Assembly (NCBI GenBank): GCA_036785705.1
Contig: JAWUZG010000032.1
Location: forward strand, 13,100,001 to 13,164,000
Reading direction: 5' to 3'
Source: Acanthornis magna
Taxonomy: Eukaryota > Chordata > Aves > Passeriformes > Acanthizidae
Length of the DNA: 64,000 nucleotides
The position numbers and the translations under genes were made by a program. Below are positions 25,011-37,491 of this stretch, piece after piece (the first letter of the stretch is position 1; the number at the start of each line of letters is the position of its first letter). The notes under the pieces were generated by a model that searched no databases, was not told the DNA's origin, and saw only the letters and a program-made list of their open reading frames with translations.

Positions 25011-28000
25011 TGTTTGAGATGTTCCTGTTGTTTGAGATGTATGGATTTTATGGTGGGCAAATATCGAATATATTTCCCTCTCTTTAATCATGAAGATTAA
25101 AATCAGGTTTTTGTTTGTGTATGTCCTCCTCATTTATTCCCTTCTTGGGAAATACCTAGACAGTAAGTTGCTGGTGTTGGCTGATGGGACAATTGACTTT
25201 TCCAGCAGCCACTGCTTCTCCAGTTGGCTCACACCATGTTCCTGAGCAATCCAGCCCACTCAACCCATTTAGCACAAATGTCTACAACAAAGTACCAGAG
25301 GGCTGTGGGCAGGTATCAGTGTCCCTCTGACCGATCTGCAGGTCTTGACTAGTCAGGAGATAAAGACCTGCATGTCCCAAGGAAGTTGTTGGCACATGTG
25401 TGTGCAGGAGGGGAATTACATGTGCATTTGTTGGGGGGACTGGGGAGAAGGTAAAAAGTGATTTTTGCAGCCTGCCTTCTATGCCCTCTGTCTTTTCATT
25501 AAACATGGTTGGAAAATATTTTCCCAAGTGGAAAATAGTTGTTTGTGTATTTTATTTTTTTTCCTGAGTGTTTAATAGCTGTTTAAAATTATATAACTAA
25601 GGGTCTTTAGCAAGTGGCAGCCACAGTATAATGTGTCCACTTCAGAGTGCATGATTTATGCCAGAGATCAGAAGGTGGGTGTCCCTAAATCCACACCTGT
25701 GTATTCACTGGGGAAGCAGCAGAGATGAAGTGCTTTGTCTTCTGGGAAGTGTGCTTGAGTGTGCAGATTTCCTCCTTACAGCATCTTAGCAGAAACTGAA
25801 ATATTGTATTGTCACTCAGACTTGTGGAACAAAGCCTAAGCAGGCCCCTTACCATCCCCACTTCATTTTCTGAGGTATCAAAAAGCCCAAAGGGGGGAGA
25901 TGCACATGAAAGACAACTAATGCTGAAGCAAAGGGACCCAATTAGAGTGAAGGCAGGGAATCTGCATGAAACAAAGAGACACCGTGTAATTACTAAAATA
26001 ACTAATGTGTTGCTTTATATACCATGACGAGCCACTCATTTAGGGTTATTCTGTATTCTGAACTTTGATTGACTCACATAGTTGTGTCTTTATTGCCAAT
26101 TTTTTTAGCAAGACAGGGCAAATTCAGTCAATCTGAGCCCCCAAATCTACGTGTAATCATTGATGCCAAGGAGAAAATCCTCTTCTCTATTGATCAAAGA
26201 CTGAAGGTGAACTTGAATTTCCAAGAACTTGAGACAGAGTCTGAATGAGAATTTCCAATGAAAATGGCATAAGCCTTTGGATCAAGTATCCAAGGTGATA
26301 TGCAAAAAATAAGGATACATCCTCTTCTTTTGTCATCTGTCCGTACTGCTGTGGGCATCAGACCTCACAGTGTTCCACTTAAGAGCACCATCCCACTGAC
26401 CACCTTCTGCATGTTCACTGTTTTTGCCCTGCCTGTTCTGCAGGTGAAAATCATCCAACTGTGTAACTGCTAAAGAAACGGCAAGCACACGTGGCCAGTG
26501 TGCTAGAGAAGTGGGGAAGTTTCATTATCCCAAACTAAAAGTAGATAAAATCCATTCACCTACAGTTACCCTTGGTCATACCTTTGCTTTATCCCTGAGT
26601 TTTGAATCCAATCTGGAGGTGTACTTCAGCAGAGTATTTGCAATGGGACATAATGGGGAACAAGATAAATATTGGCGGGGGGGGGAAGGGTTTCCTGTTT
26701 GCCCGTTGCTAAGAAGGATTTCAGGGGTGCAGGCCAGCCTTCTGCATCCCACCAGGACCTTTGGGCTTGGTCCCCTTGGCTCATAGCCATGCCAGATGTG
26801 AATCAGCACTTCCTCAGCATGGCCCATGGTGCAGCAGCCAAGGCTTGGCTTGTCCCCAGGAAATTTGGACATTCAGGAAAAGAAAAGGATTACAGGATGA
26901 TTTAAGCAATGTCTTGCACGACTGCCCCACTGCTAGGGCAGAGGGTCCCTTTGCAGGACCATGAACTATGCTGGTAAGACCTGAGGTTTCCCTGTGGGAA
27001 AGTTCAGGGGCTGAACAGGTTAACTGGACAAAAAGAACGCATTAGAGCCTTAGAAATAGCATTGGTGGGCAGCTCTGCGCTGTGAAACAGAAAGAATACC
27101 CAGCACATGACTGAATAATCCTGTGATATTTTGAAGAAATCATGCCCCCTGCTGATTTAATTAGATTTTTTTAGCGTCAGCTCTAAACCTGGTGAGAACA
27201 TTCAAACATACTGATTAGCGTTCAAGGTCAATAACTCAGATGTCCTGCTGGATAGTAAAAATCTTCTCTTTCAACACTGAAATAAGATGCTTATTATTGA
27301 TTTGTTGGAAGCAGAAGGCAAAAGATGAATGGTATATCCTTGCAGGACCAGCATTCTGAGGCCATGCCTAGCACTTTACATGTCCTTTGTGGCATTTAAT
27401 GGGGAAATAAAAGCCTGGAATAAAACAAGAAGAAATTTGTGACCAGGGGATTTGCTGGGTTTATAAAGCCTCTGTTTGTGGCTTACTTGCATGGTAAAAT
27501 TATCTCATTTTCTAGCAAAAAAGAATGATAATCAGCTACCCGTTTAAACTGATCATGAGTGATTAACAAAAAAAAAAAAAAAATAGATCACTGTGGAATA
27601 ACAATCACTGTTGTTTTATGAGGTGGTTGGTTCTACCACAGCATCCCACATTAGCTCTCTTAATGGCCAGCAGTAGGAAAAAATGCAGTTTTTTTTCCAG
27701 GAAACCTCAGCTATGTCAAACCAGCTTCCACAGAGGTCACCCCAAATGCAGGTTAGACAGCAAAAGCAGGAAAGAAAGGAAGAAATCCCAGCAGTGTGCT
27801 GCCACAGGTATGTGAATTGGGCTGCACCCAGCCCCACATCCAGTCGCACGGTGGGACTGGATACAGGCTCACACTTCCCAGCAAAAGGCCAACAAATTCC
27901 CATTTCCCATTGCCCATTTCCATCTGGCAGTCTGGGGCCACTGGAGCTGTGGTACAGATACCTTTTTTTTCACGGATTTAAGCTCGTCTAACATTTCTTT

Positions 28001-28643
28001 GCCCTAAAATCCTACTTAGTGTCCTTTCCGGTGCTGCGCTGTGCTCTGCTATTGTTAATGCAACGATCAGGGACATTTTCTCTTGGCTTTCCTCTCGCAG
28101 TCGCTAGACCGCAAACCTGCTTCCACTAGGAGGTCATTGAGTACCCTCTAGTGGATATTTTGGAAAACATATCTCAGCTCTTTATTGGCCCCTGGAGCCT
28201 TGGCAGCAGCTCTCTGGAAAGCCTTGTGTTTATAGTTAAGGTACACAGGGGATGGATTACAGTAAGCACAGCACATGCAAGCAGTTGCAAACCCTTACAA
28301 GAGCTCCTTCTCTTTAGTTAAATCAAACATGAAGGGCAAACAAGATTAAAAATCAATATTTCAAGACAAACTGCTTGATTTTTTTTAAATCTAGTAGATG
28401 TGTACAGGGCCAAAAATACTTGTAAGGAAAATCAATCTGCCAATAGCATTCAATTTCAGTTTTTGGAGTAGTCTGAGATGGCAATGAGCTCCTGACCTAT
28501 GGCATCCAAGGACAGGCTCCTGGGAGAAGCAAGGATAGATCCCCCCGATTGGCCTCCTTACCCTTTGTTTATTAGCTTTATTTGTCATCCAGGGTTTTTT
28601 CTAAATCGGCTAATGCATTTACTTTTGCTTCCCATGATCTGTA
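25011..28643. other. Intergenic stretch
   Basis: Contains an A16 run and a short G-rich run near 26678. No gene or repeat family recognised. Confidence 0.6.
27568..27583 (+). repeat. A16 homopolymer
   Basis: Sixteen consecutive A; no adjacent retroposon is recognised. Confidence 0.9.
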
Positions 28644-29240
28644 TGTGGTGGGTTAGCCTTCCGAAACAGCCAAAATCCCTCTCAGCTGCTCACTTGCTCA
28701 CACACACCCCATCCTCAGAAAGTGTGCAAGAAAGGTTCTTGTGTCACAAGGAGAAAAGGGAGCTTGGTTACTTTTGCCAGTTAGCATCACAGGGAGACAA
28801 CTTGATGGAGGTGGGGGGAAATATTTTAAGTTATTGCCAATTAAAATAGATTCAGATAGTGAGAAACAAAGATAAACATTAAAATTTTGGCTTTCTTCTC
28901 CCACTTCTCACCGGCAGCTCTGCTACCTCCTTTTCCCCCCAGGCTGCAGAGGGAGATGGGGGCATGGAAGCTGGGATCAGACCGTAACTGCTTCGTTTTC
29001 CTCCTCATGAGTTTCCCCTGCTCCAGCATGGGGTTCTCCCTGAGCTGCAGTTCTTCAGGATAAACCTGCTCTGGTGTGGATCCTCAACGGTGGGGTGGAT
29101 ATCTGCTTCAGTTCCTGAAGTACCTCCTCCCCTGCCCTCTTCCTTCTCCTCCTCTGCCCTTGGTGTCCCCTCTGCTGTTTTTCACTTTTTTCCTCCCCCC
29201 TGCCCATCCAGAGTTATCTGCTCTTTCTGATACAACTTAC
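28644..29240 (-). mobile_element. Avian endogenous-retrovirus LTR fragment, minus orientation
   Basis: A diverged copy of the same LTR family as 31093-31835, inverted. It starts tgtggtgggttagcc, the reverse complement of the family's 3' end. It shares with the other copy ttattgccaatt (28831-28842, around the poly(A) signal) and cccctgctccag (29015-29026), plus a pyrimidine-rich block followed by ccttggtgtc. Similarity fades near 29240, so the U3 start is missing. No internal viral genes are next to it. The family name is not certain. Confidence 0.65.
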
Positions 29241-31092
29241 CAATAACATTTTCACTTAAGTGTTGTGCAGCATTAGTTTCTGTTCCCGTCATCTATCAGT
29301 CCAACCCCTCTGTCAGCAGTCTTGTCAGTTTGCCTTGAGTTGATGTCAGACTAAATGTTGTACCATTAGCATGCTCATTTTTATGCCTTTTATCAGTGGC
29401 TTAATGCTAATGCTCTGTAAGACTTCAGGAATTTCCCTGATACACCAGGATGTTCTCAAAATGAAGATGAGTAGGTCAATTATCTCCTTGGCAGATTTTC
29501 CAGGCCTTCTGAGTATGTAGCAAGACTTAAACCTGTTTATGTCTAATACAGGTCTTTAACGCACTCACAACTCAGCAGCTAAAAAAAATAATTTCTCTCA
29601 TTATGCTTCAAAATACCATCCTGCTTCTTTCTAAATGCATAACAGAAATCTCTATTTATCTATCTACCTCTGCTCACCCATCTCCTTAGTAGGAGATCAC
29701 TGCTGCCTGCTGTTTTTCAGGTACATCTATAGGCTTTCCCCTTTGTATGTCCCACTTCTCTTCAGGAGCACAAGTTCTATGCTGTTCTGTTGGATATTTC
29801 TGAAAAAATACAGACCCCTGTATATACAGCTTAAGAGGCTTACAGGCCTCTCCTGGAGGTATGTTGTGAGTTCACCTCCTTTTTTAAACATTTTTCTTGT
29901 GGAGATTTGGCCATAGCTCCTGATATCCTGAGCATTACATTCCCTGTTCTTACGCTAAATTCTGAATTTGCAATTTCTGAACCATTCTGGTGTGCGATGT
30001 TTTGCTTTTTTGCTGGGAATCACCATTATTTCCAGCAAGTAGCTGGATCTCTGCCATGATTTAAAAGAAAACCAGACTGTCTCCCTGTGCAGGTAGGTAA
30101 AATATGGGCCAACTCAGCCTCAAACCCTCTCCCTAACCTCTTATTTCAGATCCTCCATGATTCGCCCTCTCCACTAACAGCTGAAATACCTCTGACCTCC
30201 CTCTGCCCTGTCCCTGGGTTAGTCAAGGTATCCAAAGAGTGACTGTGGTAAGGCACATTTTCAGCAATGGGAAGGGCTTATCTGAGGAGTTTCTTGGTAA
30301 CTAGAAATCGGTCCTTACCTGAGAAGGAAATTGGGTCAGAAGGTTGCCAGATGGACCTCCTAGGATAAAGTATTCTATAATTCTATGCAGAAATACGGTA
30401 TGTCACTTAGTAAGCTGGCTGGAAGTATTAGAGGCAAAAGCAGGGTACAGGATGAGACATGACACCATTACATTGTTGAAAAAACCTTTTTTCTTTTAAA
30501 TTTTATTTCCTGAAGTAAAAAATCTACAGTAAGTGTGTAACCATTTTTTAACATTTTACATTCCCTAATCCAATGATATTTTCAATTGCTTTGAAGGTTT
30601 TCCATTGATGCCAGGCTGCAGTGCTAGTGCCTAGGAATGCACTCAGCACATGATGATGTACATTCCTTTGTTGGCTCCTCTGTTACACACAACCTGTGCT
30701 CTCTGGTAAGTGAGACAGTGATAACACTGCTGCTTTGAAAGCAATGAGTCACCTGTGTTTGCTAATAATACATTCAAAACCTGTGCCATTTCTGGCTGTG
30801 TTGCAGCCAGGGCTCTGAGACACCTACTAGACAGTGTGGGGCCACAGGAGGAAGTTACCCAGCATCAGCAAATGCTAAAAGTGATTTTCTAAGGAGCTGG
30901 CCCCAAGGTGCACATAGCCTTGGCTTCTCAGCGAGCTCTGCAAGTACACATCTGCTACACAGGAGGCTTGTGCTGCCTCTCCAGAGTTAGTGAGTCCATG
31001 GGTTTGGCTTTGAGGGTTTAGTGGTGCATAAGGGAGGAATTTTTTCCATTTCACTTACTCCACTCTTGTAAGCACTGGAAAACAGGGTGCAT
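29241..31092. other. Spacer between inverted LTR copies
   Basis: No viral internal sequence is recognised; a CR1 tail (30325-30390) lies inside. This argues that the two LTRs arose from separate insertions. Confidence 0.6.
30325..30390 (+). mobile_element. CR1 3' tail fragment, plus orientation
   Basis: A short remnant reading gaaggttgccagatggacctcc and ending attctataattctatg, which resembles the last 60 bases of CR1 including the terminal tandem motif. Confidence 0.6.
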
Positions 31093-31835
31093 TGTATTTG
31101 CAGAGCAGGGTTTTGGTAGCAGGGGTCTACAGGGGTGGCTTCTGTGAGAAGTTGTTAGAAACTTTCCCCATGTCCAACAGAGCCAACGCCAAGGTGGAGC
31201 TGTCACTGGCCAAACTGAGACCATTGGTGACAGTGGTAGTACTGCTGGGATATAACAGATTAAGGAAGATTTACTTCCTAGGAACAAATTTTGGCCAGAG
31301 AAGGGAGGAGTGAGAATATGGGAGAGGAACAACTCTGCAGACACCAAGGTCAGTGAAGAAGGAGGGGAGGACGTGCTGCAGGTGCCAGAGCAGAGATCCA
31401 TCTGCAGCCCCTGGAAGACCCCACACTGGAGCAGGGGAAGAGTGTAAGGGGTCCCCCTTTTGAGGAGGAAGGAGAGGCAGAAACCATGTGATAAATTGAC
31501 TGCAGCCCTCATTCCCTGTGTCCCTGGGATGGAGGAGAGAGAGAAATCAGGAGTGAAGTTCAGCCTGGAAGGAAGGGAGGAGTGCGCAGAGGTCTTTTAA
31601 GATTTGGTTTTATTTTGCATTACCCTACTCTGGTGTTAATTGGCAATAAATTAAGCTGATTTCTCCAAGTTAAGTCTGTTTTTTGCATGACAGTAATTGA
31701 TGAGTGGTCTCTCCCTGCCCTTTTCTTGACCCATGAGCTGTTTGTTGTATTTTCTCCCCCCTGCCCCAGCTGAGGAGGGGAGTGGTAGAGAGGCTTTGGT
31801 GAACACCAGGCATGCAGCCAGGGTCAATCCACCAG
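31093..31835 (+). mobile_element. Avian endogenous-retrovirus solo LTR, plus orientation
   Basis: About 740 bases starting TGT and matching, from memory of bird genomes, a widespread avian LTR: ttttggtagcaggggtctac at the start, tggcttctgtgagaag, accaaggtcagtgaagaagg, cactggagcaggggaag, then R/U5 with an AATAAA at 31645-31650, agctgaggaggggagtg, and the end cagccagggtcaatccacca. No gag, pol or env follows on either side, so it is a solo LTR. The last 14 bases are partly duplicated (gggtcaatcca again at 31835-31845). Minus-strand open frame 31051-31512 lies in it and is not a gene. Confidence 0.78.
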
Positions 31836-32160
31836 GGTCAATCCAGGGATGTGCCAGCTCAAGCACCAAGCAGACAGGCTATTTTACAGAGCAAGCAGAA
31901 GTGGTTGTTTTCCACATGCTTCCAAGCACAAGCAACAAACACATATAGCAAAAAATACATTGGCTTAGCCAGCACTTCAAAGGGTGTGAGCTGCCACCCA
32001 TGGTAATTTCAGTGTGATACCTGCTGACTTCCTCTTTGCAAAAGGCCTCTTCAATGATTCATGCTCTCATCTACTGATGTTCCTGGCTTCTTAAACCACA
32101 CCACTAACCCTTTGTCTTGGACCCAAAATTTCCAAATTGTTTTTAAGAAGTGCTTTATTT

Positions 32161-32173
32161 GTGCATGTGTGCG

Positions 32174-32210
<37 letters not shown>
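32161..32210 (+). repeat. (GT)n microsatellite
   Basis: Fifty bases of GT with early GC/CA interruptions and a pure run at the 3' side. Likely polymorphic and potentially Z-DNA forming. Confidence 0.95.
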
Positions 32211-32212
<2 letters not shown>

Positions 32213-35200
32213 TCACACAGCCTTCTTTTGAAAGGCAGGCAATCCCAGCCTGTGCCCTGAGAGACAGAGCTGGCAGTGTAAAGTCACAGTCCTCCCTGGC
32301 CTTACTCACCTCACTCATGCTTGCTTCTCCCCACGATGGGATGGACGTGTGTCCTCCCTTCCCACAGGCACCAGGTGAGACACAGAGCTGCCAGGAACTC
32401 TCTGTCTCTTCCTGGGAAGAGGTGCCTCGCCCGTTTCTGAATCGGCTGAATAGTTATGATGCTGACCCAAACAGAAAGCCAGGATGTGTGGGTGGCTTCT
32501 ACCCCTGCTCTACTACTGAGTAGAGGAGGGAAGCTCCATTTTTCCAAACTCTCCCTCTTTTGGATCCCCCCACACCAGCTCAGATGCTCACCATCTAAAG
32601 AACTTTTGAAATATTTTTTAAAAAGCATCACCATTTTTGGTTTTAATTAGCACAGGTGGCAATGACTACTTTTGAAGAGGCCCAAAGAGCTCTCCGTCTC
32701 TCGAGGCCTGCAAGTGAAGCTGCAAGGCCCTGCCATGGTGGGTGGCAGTGCTTCCCATGGCGGCAGATCTGTGAGGCCACGCTTTCCCAATGCCTCCAGT
32801 GACGGATCCACTTAGGAAAGCAGCTCTTCTGGTTATGTTTAGCTCTTTAATCCTTTTCTCTCCCTTTCCAGAAGTGACAACTTTTCTGTTTGCACCTCCA
32901 TTGCATCACCACTCCCCTCTAGAGCTGCCCTGCATTTTTTTTGCCTAACAGCATGTAATTAATCAGCTCAAGTTTGTAATAAAATATGACGCCCATTTAA
33001 TAGACTGAGTCACGGGCAGAGCCAAGCAGAACGAGCTGGTGGGAAGGATGGCAGGGGAGATAAGGCAGGGCTGTCAGCAGGCGAGGGGCAGGCCTGCCTC
33101 GTACAGCCAGCGCTCTGCACAGGCAGCCTGGGCGACACCAAGACCAAACCTGCTCATGTTTCCCCGCTGCTTGGTGAGCTTTTGGCACGTTTTCCTGCCT
33201 GAGCCAGCACTTCTGCGGCGGGAGCCAGACTGCTCGATGCTTTCCATAAGCAATGGGCATGAGCTGAGGGTTAGGCTGGGAATGGGGAAACGGAGAATGG
33301 GTGAGGTGACTGCCAGCCCCATGGGGACACTCGTCCTCTGGGCAAGGTGAAGGGTGATGAGCCTTTTGGGGGGAGCCACCAGTCTCATCCCTGAGCTGTT
33401 GTTGGCTTTTCAAAACGCTTCTATATGTAGACTTTTATGTTGCTGGCTGTGGTACAGTCACATCATTAATCTTCATTAGAGGGTGATAAAATACTTATAT
33501 AAACACCTCATAAAACCAGCTGATCACTGGCACTGTACTACTCCATGTGCTCTGAAGTTTCAGGACAGAGCAGTTCTATGACACTATAAAAATCTCCCTC
33601 CTGTGGCTCAGAGACAGGCAAAGCCAAGGAAGAGCTGTTGTGCAGCTGACAAAGGCTTTAGGGTCTGTATCTGGGAATGCTCACGAATAACACCAGAAAA
33701 ATGCTGGGGATTTTACAATTTACTTTGCAAGAGCTGTAGAAAAAGTAAAAAGTGCAGCACCATGACTGGGAAGATGGGTGTCCGGGTGTGTATCTCTCTA
33801 TATATGTAGCAAAAATAAACAATTTCTGATTTTCTGGCTAACACAATTGCTGTTGTGTTAGAAGTTTTTTAAGCAAAATGGTTTTAACTCTCTTTACAGC
33901 AGTTATGAATATTTCCACGTGACTACTTTTCAGCTGTTTGTTAGAAATGCTTATCTAAAATTTTTTTATGATGTAAGCTAATTACATCCCAAATTAAAAA
34001 ATACCTTATTAATGAATAAGATACTGGAATTTGGCATTTGCTTTCAGCATTCAGCACAATTCCTCTTTAATGCTGTGCAAACTAATTCAGTCCCTTATCC
34101 CAGACCAGAAACTGCAAAAGCCGTGACGGTACAAATCACGCGTTGCAGCATATTCATTGCACGAGAAGATTCAGGGTGCTCTGGGGATGGGCAGAAGAGC
34201 AAAAGCTCTGCCAGTTCTCAGTGTTTCTCCACATCACTACATCCCAGGAGGCAGCAGTGGCTGTGGGACCTCATTTCTAGCCACTCAGTGTGACAAGTCC
34301 TGCACAGAGCTTGCAGATGCTGCAGCAGCCCTGTGTTAGTGCGCTGTGGCTGCAGAAACAACAGGATCAAAGGAGAGAATCATCCTTACCCAAGTCCTTG
34401 CAAGCCTTGTTTCTGGTTGTTTATCAAGTATTCCAACCACTTTGTAAATGCTTTTTTTTTTTTCCCCTCAGAAAAAAAATGTTAACAAAGAGCTAGGACT
34501 AAGACAAATTACCTACTCGGCTTTTTACTGTTGAATTAATAATCTCCTTACTTTATAGCCCTGCCAGGAGGGATAACACTATTGCTAAGGCATGACACCA
34601 CACTGAAAAAAGGGTGTCTGCTCAAAACTTGTTCAGTCCTCTCATCCTTGCCTGTTAACCACTGGAAAACATACAAACCTCCCACAGTTTGCACAGTAGC
34701 CATTCCAGGTAAATCATAGATCTTCTTTTGGTCTCCTTTCCCTGTTAAGGTAAGAAATACCCCAAATCTAAACAACTGAGAGTGGTCTTTTACCAATGTT
34801 GACTAGCTCTGTAAAGAGCAGCTTCTGCTCTTGTGGTAGGTAGATGCCAGAAAAGCCATTTTAAGATTGCCCATCAGTTAAAATTCTAAAGCCATGGAGG
34901 TGGAGCTGCAGAAACGCCCTTCCTTATTGATGCCAGAACATTATTTAGCTCTTCCTTAGAAAACATCAGCACTTAGGAACGGCTCCAAGTTTTCCCAAGG
35001 AAACACTGTAACGAAATGCATCATCCTGCAATGTCTGTGCTTTCACCACCACTCACCTGTATCCATGCCCGCATCCTGCAATCTGGTGACAGCTCACAGG
35101 TTGTGCAAACCTGCTAAATCCAAGTGCCACCTAGAAAATGTTTTGCAAGGGGATGCAATTTCCAGCTTTGGGAGTTTTCACTTTCCTGACTAGATCACCT

Positions 35201-37485
35201 GGAACAGATACTCAACATCTGTTTTTTTAAATTTATTTACCTATTTAAATTGCTGCTCAGTCAATCCCATAAGCTCTCAAAGGTAAACCAGTCCCAAGAA
35301 ACAGAATTGACCAGTGATGAGAATGTTGCAAGTTTAAAAGTGTGTCAGGGCCAAGTATTGCTATGATTTCTAATTCTTTCAGCTTTCATGGGTCAGCAGG
35401 GCTATCCCGCTGGGCATGGATGAATTCCTCCTTGTTAACATAAAATGCTCCTTTTGCTCTGGAATTTCCAGTTTCAAGAATTGAAATTCTGGCATAAACA
35501 TTCAGATTGCATTCTAACAGCTGCAAAAAAGAAATCAAGAAATATAGTTAATTAGCCCAGCCCCACCTCTGGTTCAGTGTATTATCAATCTCTTCTCTAA
35601 AGCATTCTTCACAACTGTAATGGCTATTTTATCTAAGTAACAAAGAGAAACAGGCTCTAGATGGGGATTTAAAACCTGATACTGATTTTCTTATAATAAA
35701 TAGCATTAATAAGCAATAATGAAGGCATTTCTTAATTTTGTTGCTTTAGCTACTGAAATAGCAGAGGGCACAAAAAGAACAATAATAACCTCAATGAGCA
35801 CAGTTCAGAGATTTTTCTTTACATTATTCCTCAATGCTGAAGAAAGAGATGACAAAGTTGTATCGAATACAATGACTTTTAAAACTTATTTATATTAAGG
35901 AAATAGAACACAAAAAACCTGTTGGGTTTTTTCCATTTTTTTTCCTGAATTCCTAGTTCCTAAACATAGCTTTTGTAGCTAATAATCTCTATATCCTGAC
36001 CTAGTCACAGTGCTGGAAAAAAAGCTATTGACTGCATCGATTTTGTGGCAGATTATGGAATTCTTTTAAATTTGTAATTTAGATCCAGAAAGCACTGCTC
36101 ACCAGGTCACAATGATGTTGAGAACTAATCCTGGTGTCTGGCGTTACCCTTATAATGGGAAATTTGCTCAGTGAAGGAGGCACTGCACAGCATTCTGCTC
36201 CTGTTCTAACAAACAAAGAATCACATTGCCTCAAGATGTCACGCTGCCAAAATTGCTACACCAAAAATTAAATTGAGAACAGAGTCCTGAATCCCTTGTC
36301 TGGCTAAAACATCATGCTATTTTCAGCATCCTTGCAATGCAAAAGCAAGCAAACAGCTACTGCTTTGTGCATCTCTTTGTTCCTACAGCATGTTCCTACT
36401 CCCCATGAAAACATGCATCAAGATATAATGTGAAGCAAATATCAAGAATATTTTGGTCAGATTAAAATGCCCACTTACTCCCCAGTCAGTTAAAATTCCT
36501 AACAAAACACATTGCAAAGTCAATGGATTCCTTCTATTTAGTGCATCACCTAATGAGCTGAACAGCCATCTTCTAATACTTACCATGAATTGCTAAGAGC
36601 CCAGTGCTGCTCCCTGGTAGCCATTGGCTGAGGCTGGCAAAGCCAAAGACTCAAGGTGCAGAAAGCATGAGAAATTACCTCACTGCCAAAAAAGTACTGA
36701 AACATACTTTTGAAAGGCATCCTCTGAGTCTAAGTATGAAAAAAATTACAGGCTTGCTCAATTTGGAATTCAAACTGTTGTCCTAATCGTTCAGCTCAGG
36801 GATTTTGGTACATGAATACTTCTATAGCTTTCAACAGGCTTCAGAAAACACCTTCTGGATCCAAGAGATTTTATAGACCTGTGAGACAGGCAACTTACGC
36901 CAACTGCTTATCAAGATGGTACTACAGGTGTTTTCCATAGTGCTGGTGCAACCAGAGGCATTCAGGAGAGTTTGAGTTACAAGCATTGCACATACAAGTT
37001 TCATATCTGATCCCTTATCAAAAGCAGATTTAATAAAGTGCCATAAAGCACAAAATAAAATCGTCTATGCACTGGTCTGCAGCACAGAGCACGGTTTTCT
37101 CAGTAAGGAATCTGCCACAGCCAACACTGTGTAAGTTCAAAATACATTGCCACTTCTAGTATTTTACTGAAGTAATTATACCTTCATTGTAAAGTCTTAA
37201 AAAAAACCTAAATAGAAAAAAAAATAAACTTTTTGGTGCTTATTTTTCTATTATCCTCCAAATGTCTGTGTGCAATGTGAGGCCTAGATGGTAGACGCAC
37301 TTTTGTAAACTCTGTTATAATCAAGGACTGTCCTTAGCGAAAATGCTCACTGAAATAAGTGAAACTTCACCTAGAGAACACCGAAAACATCAAAAGTCAC
37401 AATGAGGAATTTTACCTGTGCAAAAAAAGTTACCTGACTTTGAAATAAAAAAACCCAAAAGTCAGATTTATATAAAAATCTGGTT

Positions 37486-37491
37486 TTTATT
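37486..37491 (-). terminator. Distal AATAAA polyadenylation signal candidate
   Basis: Canonical AATAAA on the minus strand, beside a small hairpin (cagattt and aaatctg around six bases at 37463-37482). It could serve an extended ELOVL4 transcript 7.4 kb past the stop, or be chance in AT-rich DNA. Confidence 0.2.

Noticed and set aside
31051..31512. 153-codon minus-strand open frame
   Set aside because: It lies antisense within the LTR at 31093-31835, GC-rich and stop-poor; no protein family recognised.
32997..33413. 138-codon minus-strand frame with a 103-codon plus-strand frame over it
   Set aside because: GC-rich patch with open frames on both strands at once; no recognisable product or splice structure.
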